Source: Proteiniclasticum aestuarii (GTDB lineage Bacteria; Bacillota; Clostridia; Clostridiales; Clostridiaceae). Taken from it: a DNA stretch of 64,000 nucleotides. Below are positions 62,026-64,000 of the stretch, in pieces. The notes under the pieces are model-generated. The model did not search any database and had not been told where the DNA came from. It saw nothing but the letters and a program-made list of their open reading frames with translations. The translations under genes and the position numbers were made by a program. Position 1 is the stretch's first letter. The number at the start of each line of letters is the position of its first letter. The stretch lies in contig NZ_JAFNJU010000005.1 in NCBI RefSeq assembly GCF_017368455.1, positions 1 through 64,000 on the forward strand. The letters are read 5' to 3'.

Positions 62026-63033
62026 CTATTTCTGGAATACGATGGATACGGGTTCAGGGGTAGTAATATCCTTCTTGAGTAATAGAAGCTTTCCGGTATC
62101 TCTGTCGATCTTGAAGAGGGTCAGGTTATGGGAGATCATATTGGCTGCCAGGAGGAATTCTCCATCAGGGGAGATGTTGAAATCCCTTGGGTGGTCTCCT
62201 TCGGTGGAGACGGTCTCGATCCTCTCCAGCAGATGATTCTCCTTCACTCTGAAGCCGGAAAGGCTGTCATGACCTCTGTTGGATACATAGAGGAAACGAT
62301 TGTCCGGTGTGAGCCTTACGGCGGCACCGGTGTTTTCCCCGTGGAAGTTCTCAGGAAGGGTCTTCATGACCTGCTTCAATATATAGTCTCCACTTCTGAA
62401 ATCATAGACGAAGATCTCAGAGGAAAGCTCGGAGAACACGTAGAGAAACCTTGCCTTCCTATGGAAGGTCAGATGCCTGGGACCGCTTCCTGGCGGAAGA
62501 AGGAGTTCTCCTTTCTTTTCCAGGCCTTCATCAGATAACTGGTAGAGGTAGACTTTATCCGTGCCCAGATCGCAGGCCAGGATATCCTCATTGTGGGGAT
62601 TCTTCATGGCGAAGTGAAGATGGGAAGAGTCCTGCCTTTTCTCTATGGGACCTTTCCCATCATGTTTGATGGAGGCGATTCTTCTTCTCACCATCTGCTC
62701 TTCCAGAGGGTAGAGATCCAGATTCCCGTCATGGTAATTGGAGGCCAGAAGATGCCCCTCAAAAACGGAAACATGGCAAGGGGTATTCTCCTTTTCGTAT
62801 AGCACCTTATCCACGATATCGGTTTTTAGATTGATGGAGAGCACGCCATGGTCCTCCTTGTCCCGCATGGAGGAATATAAAATGGTTCCATCCTCGCTCA
62901 ACGCCAGATAGGTGGGGTCATCCACCTGATAGAAGTTTTCTATTTCAAATTCTTCCGCGTTGAATCGGAATTTTCGTATGCCTTTGCTTTTTTTTCTTGT
63001 ATAGGAACCGATGAATCCGTTGTAATCTTTCAT
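62026..63033 (-). CDS. Lactonase-family beta-propeller (6-phosphogluconolactonase type, YbhE/Pgl)
   Basis: The 335-aa protein is a seven-bladed propeller of the COG2706 lactonase family. Signs are GFIGSYTRKKSKGI at the N terminus, YLALSEDGTILYSS, GSGPRHLTFHRKARFLYVFS and NRFLYVSNRGHDSLSGF, with the repeated GPRH/NRGHDS and DFNISPDGEFLLAAN motifs. Members hydrolyse 6-phosphogluconolactone, just before the Gnd step, so with gnd nearby an oxidative pentose phosphate role fits. Some family members have other lactone substrates. The ribosome site GGAG lies 11 bases from the ATG, slightly far. Confidence 0.85.
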   Translation of the reverse strand: MKDYNGFIGSYTRKKSKGIRKFRFNAEEFEIENFYQVDDPTYLALSEDGTILYSSMRDKEDHGVLSINLKTDIVDKVLYEKENTPCHVSVFEGHLLASNYHDGNLDLYPLEEQMVRRRIASIKHDGKGPIEKRQDSSHLHFAMKNPHNEDILACDLGTDKVYLYQLSDEGLEKKGELLLPPGSGPRHLTFHRKARFLYVFSELSSEIFVYDFRSGDYILKQVMKTLPENFHGENTGAAVRLTPDNRFLYVSNRGHDSLSGFRVKENHLLERIETVSTEGDHPRDFNISPDGEFLLAANMISHNLTLFKIDRDTGKLLLLKKDITTPEPVSIVFQK

Positions 63034-63272
63034 GAGACTCTATTCTCCTTTATCCGTAGTTTCATTTATGTTTATCATACCAAAAAAAGAGAAGCGTAAA
63101 GTAACCGAATTGTTAACCTTTGTTAACCTTCTAGTAAGGTTTAGACGGTATACTTCCTATACCCTTAGAAGTGAGAGAGCGTTCACCCTCCGATCATGTG
63201 GATGAACAAGAACGGTCACAGTGAAGTGGGTATGCGTCATCAAGAGACGAAGAAGAAGGGACTTGAAGAGAA

Positions 63273-64000
63273 ATGAACGGATATGAGGAAATGAAAAGAA
63301 GAAAAGAAATAGATGATAGAAAAAAGATGCACAGCAGGAAAACCAGAAGAAAACTTCTGGGCGTTCTGCTTCTTATTGTGCTCCTTGGTACAGCCGGGTA
63401 TGTATTCAAGGATTGGTTCGCAGATGAAAAGAAGCCTGTGGAAGTGGCTGATGGCATAGAGGACCAGAACCTGGAAGAGGAGAATGGGGAAGAAGAGATG
63501 GAGCCGAAAGAGGTGGAAGTGGAGGAGTTTGTAGAGAGTCATGAGGAAAAGCCACTGGATCGCGAAAAAAGCGTTCCTGACATGATCGATCTCACCACGC
63601 TGAAAGTGGGTACCAACCATTCAGTAGGGGCCTCCGCCTATGCCTACAGCACGGAAATGGTTCGGAACTGGATCTGGGGCGGGGTGTCCTATGAGGGAGA
63701 AAAGATTGCCTTTTTAACCTTTGATGATGGTCCAGTGAAGAAAAGCGAAGCGGTGCTGGAGGTTCTCAAGAGAAGAGGCGTGCCTGCTACCTTTTTCATC
63801 CCGGGGTATGTGCTGGCGGAGCATCCAGATGAGCAGGTGCTTCATCGCTATATAGAGGAAGGACATGCCATCGCTGTGCACAGCTACAGTCATGTCTACG
63901 ATACCCTCTATCCCGGTAAATTGGCGGATAAGGAGAAGATTGTGGAAGAGTTCATACAGACTCGGGATCTCATGAGGAAATCCTTGGGGGATGAATTCGA
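63273..64000 (+). CDS. Membrane-anchored polysaccharide deacetylase, cut by the right window edge
   Basis: The visible 242 residues start with a basic cytoplasmic segment, one membrane helix (about 28-46; LLGVLLLIVLLGTAGYVF) and a Glu-rich linker (about 50-100). Then comes a NodB-type deacetylase domain with the metal motif TFDDGP and the HSYSH histidines. Such enzymes remove N- or O-acetyl groups from peptidoglycan or other glycans at the cell surface and often give lysozyme resistance. The C-terminal part lies outside the window. ATG 63273 is preceded by GAAGAGAA, a weak site; in-frame ATGs at 63291 and 63327 are alternatives. Confidence 0.85.
   Translation, partial: MNGYEEMKRRKEIDDRKKMHSRKTRRKLLGVLLLIVLLGTAGYVFKDWFADEKKPVEVADGIEDQNLEEENGEEEMEPKEVEVEEFVESHEEKPLDREKSVPDMIDLTTLKVGTNHSVGASAYAYSTEMVRNWIWGGVSYEGEKIAFLTFDDGPVKKSEAVLEVLKRRGVPATFFIPGYVLAEHPDEQVLHRYIEEGHAIAVHSYSHVYDTLYPGKLADKEKIVEEFIQTRDLMRKSLGDEF

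Noticed and set aside
1..64000. CRISPR arrays, rRNA, tRNA and intact insertion sequences
   Set aside because: No regularly spaced repeats, conserved rRNA segments, tRNA-like T-loop pattern or complete transposase gene was seen.

Overview
The window looks like chromosome of a motile, anaerobic, low-to-mid GC Gram-positive bacterium (Bacillota, probably class Clostridia). Supporting signs are strong AGGAGG-type ribosome sites, TTG and GTG starts, sigma-A and sigma-28-like promoters, lipoproteins with short lipoboxes, an iron-sulfur old-yellow-enzyme reductase, the remains of an oxygen-sensitive sulfatase-maturase system, a flagellin and a methyl-accepting chemotaxis protein. No rRNA, tRNA, CRISPR array or intact insertion sequence was seen. 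The species cannot be named from the sequence alone.

Layout. 0.6-12.8 kb holds housekeeping and stress genes: rsgA, a short-chain dehydrogenase, an acetyltransferase, a methyltransferase, a chemotaxis receptor, a DUF4352 protein, a TetR regulator divergent from a flavin/Fe-S reductase, a nucleoside deaminase and deoD. 13.1-17.6 kb holds a DUF2089 regulator with a membrane partner, then a two-subunit ABC exporter. 18.2-19.2 kb is an AT-rich patch with a uracil-DNA-glycosylase-like gene and a gene remnant. 19.3-32.8 kb is a glycan-use locus: AraC regulator, ribose-type ABC importer with two different permeases, GH3, HAD, GH2 and GH39 enzymes, ending in a deletion scar that joins the start of a sulfatase to the end of its radical-SAM maturase. 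33.3-35.9 kb has a TetR regulator and a secreted FMN/FAD reductase lipoprotein.

36.4-54.4 kb is the most interesting part. A complete four-gene Wadjet-type anti-plasmid operon (jetD-jetA-jetB-jetC) comes first. It is followed by a stretch bounded and subdivided by three direct repeats at 44292, 51422 and 53997. Each repeat encodes, on the minus strand, the last residues GEPYHK-stop of RlmH, and the third is the real 3' end of an rlmH-like gene. This is the layout of staphylococcal SCC elements, which use the 3' end of rlmH as attachment site. The first unit carries a flagellin, a broken large serine recombinase, a nuclease-helicase with a MazG-like pyrophosphohydrolase, and a DEDD exonuclease-BRCT fusion. 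The second unit carries a B12-type radical SAM enzyme overlapping a family-4-like uracil-DNA-glycosylase homologue with a changed active-site motif. I read this as a decayed composite SCC-like island with defence or DNA-processing cargo, outside the staphylococci.

54.4-64 kb returns to chromosome: a MarR regulator and FUSC-type transporter, a small membrane protein next to an AT-rich DUF3644 gene, two divergent XRE regulators, 6-phosphogluconate dehydrogenase, a purine-type NCS2 permease, a lactonase-family beta-propeller, and a polysaccharide deacetylase cut by the window edge.
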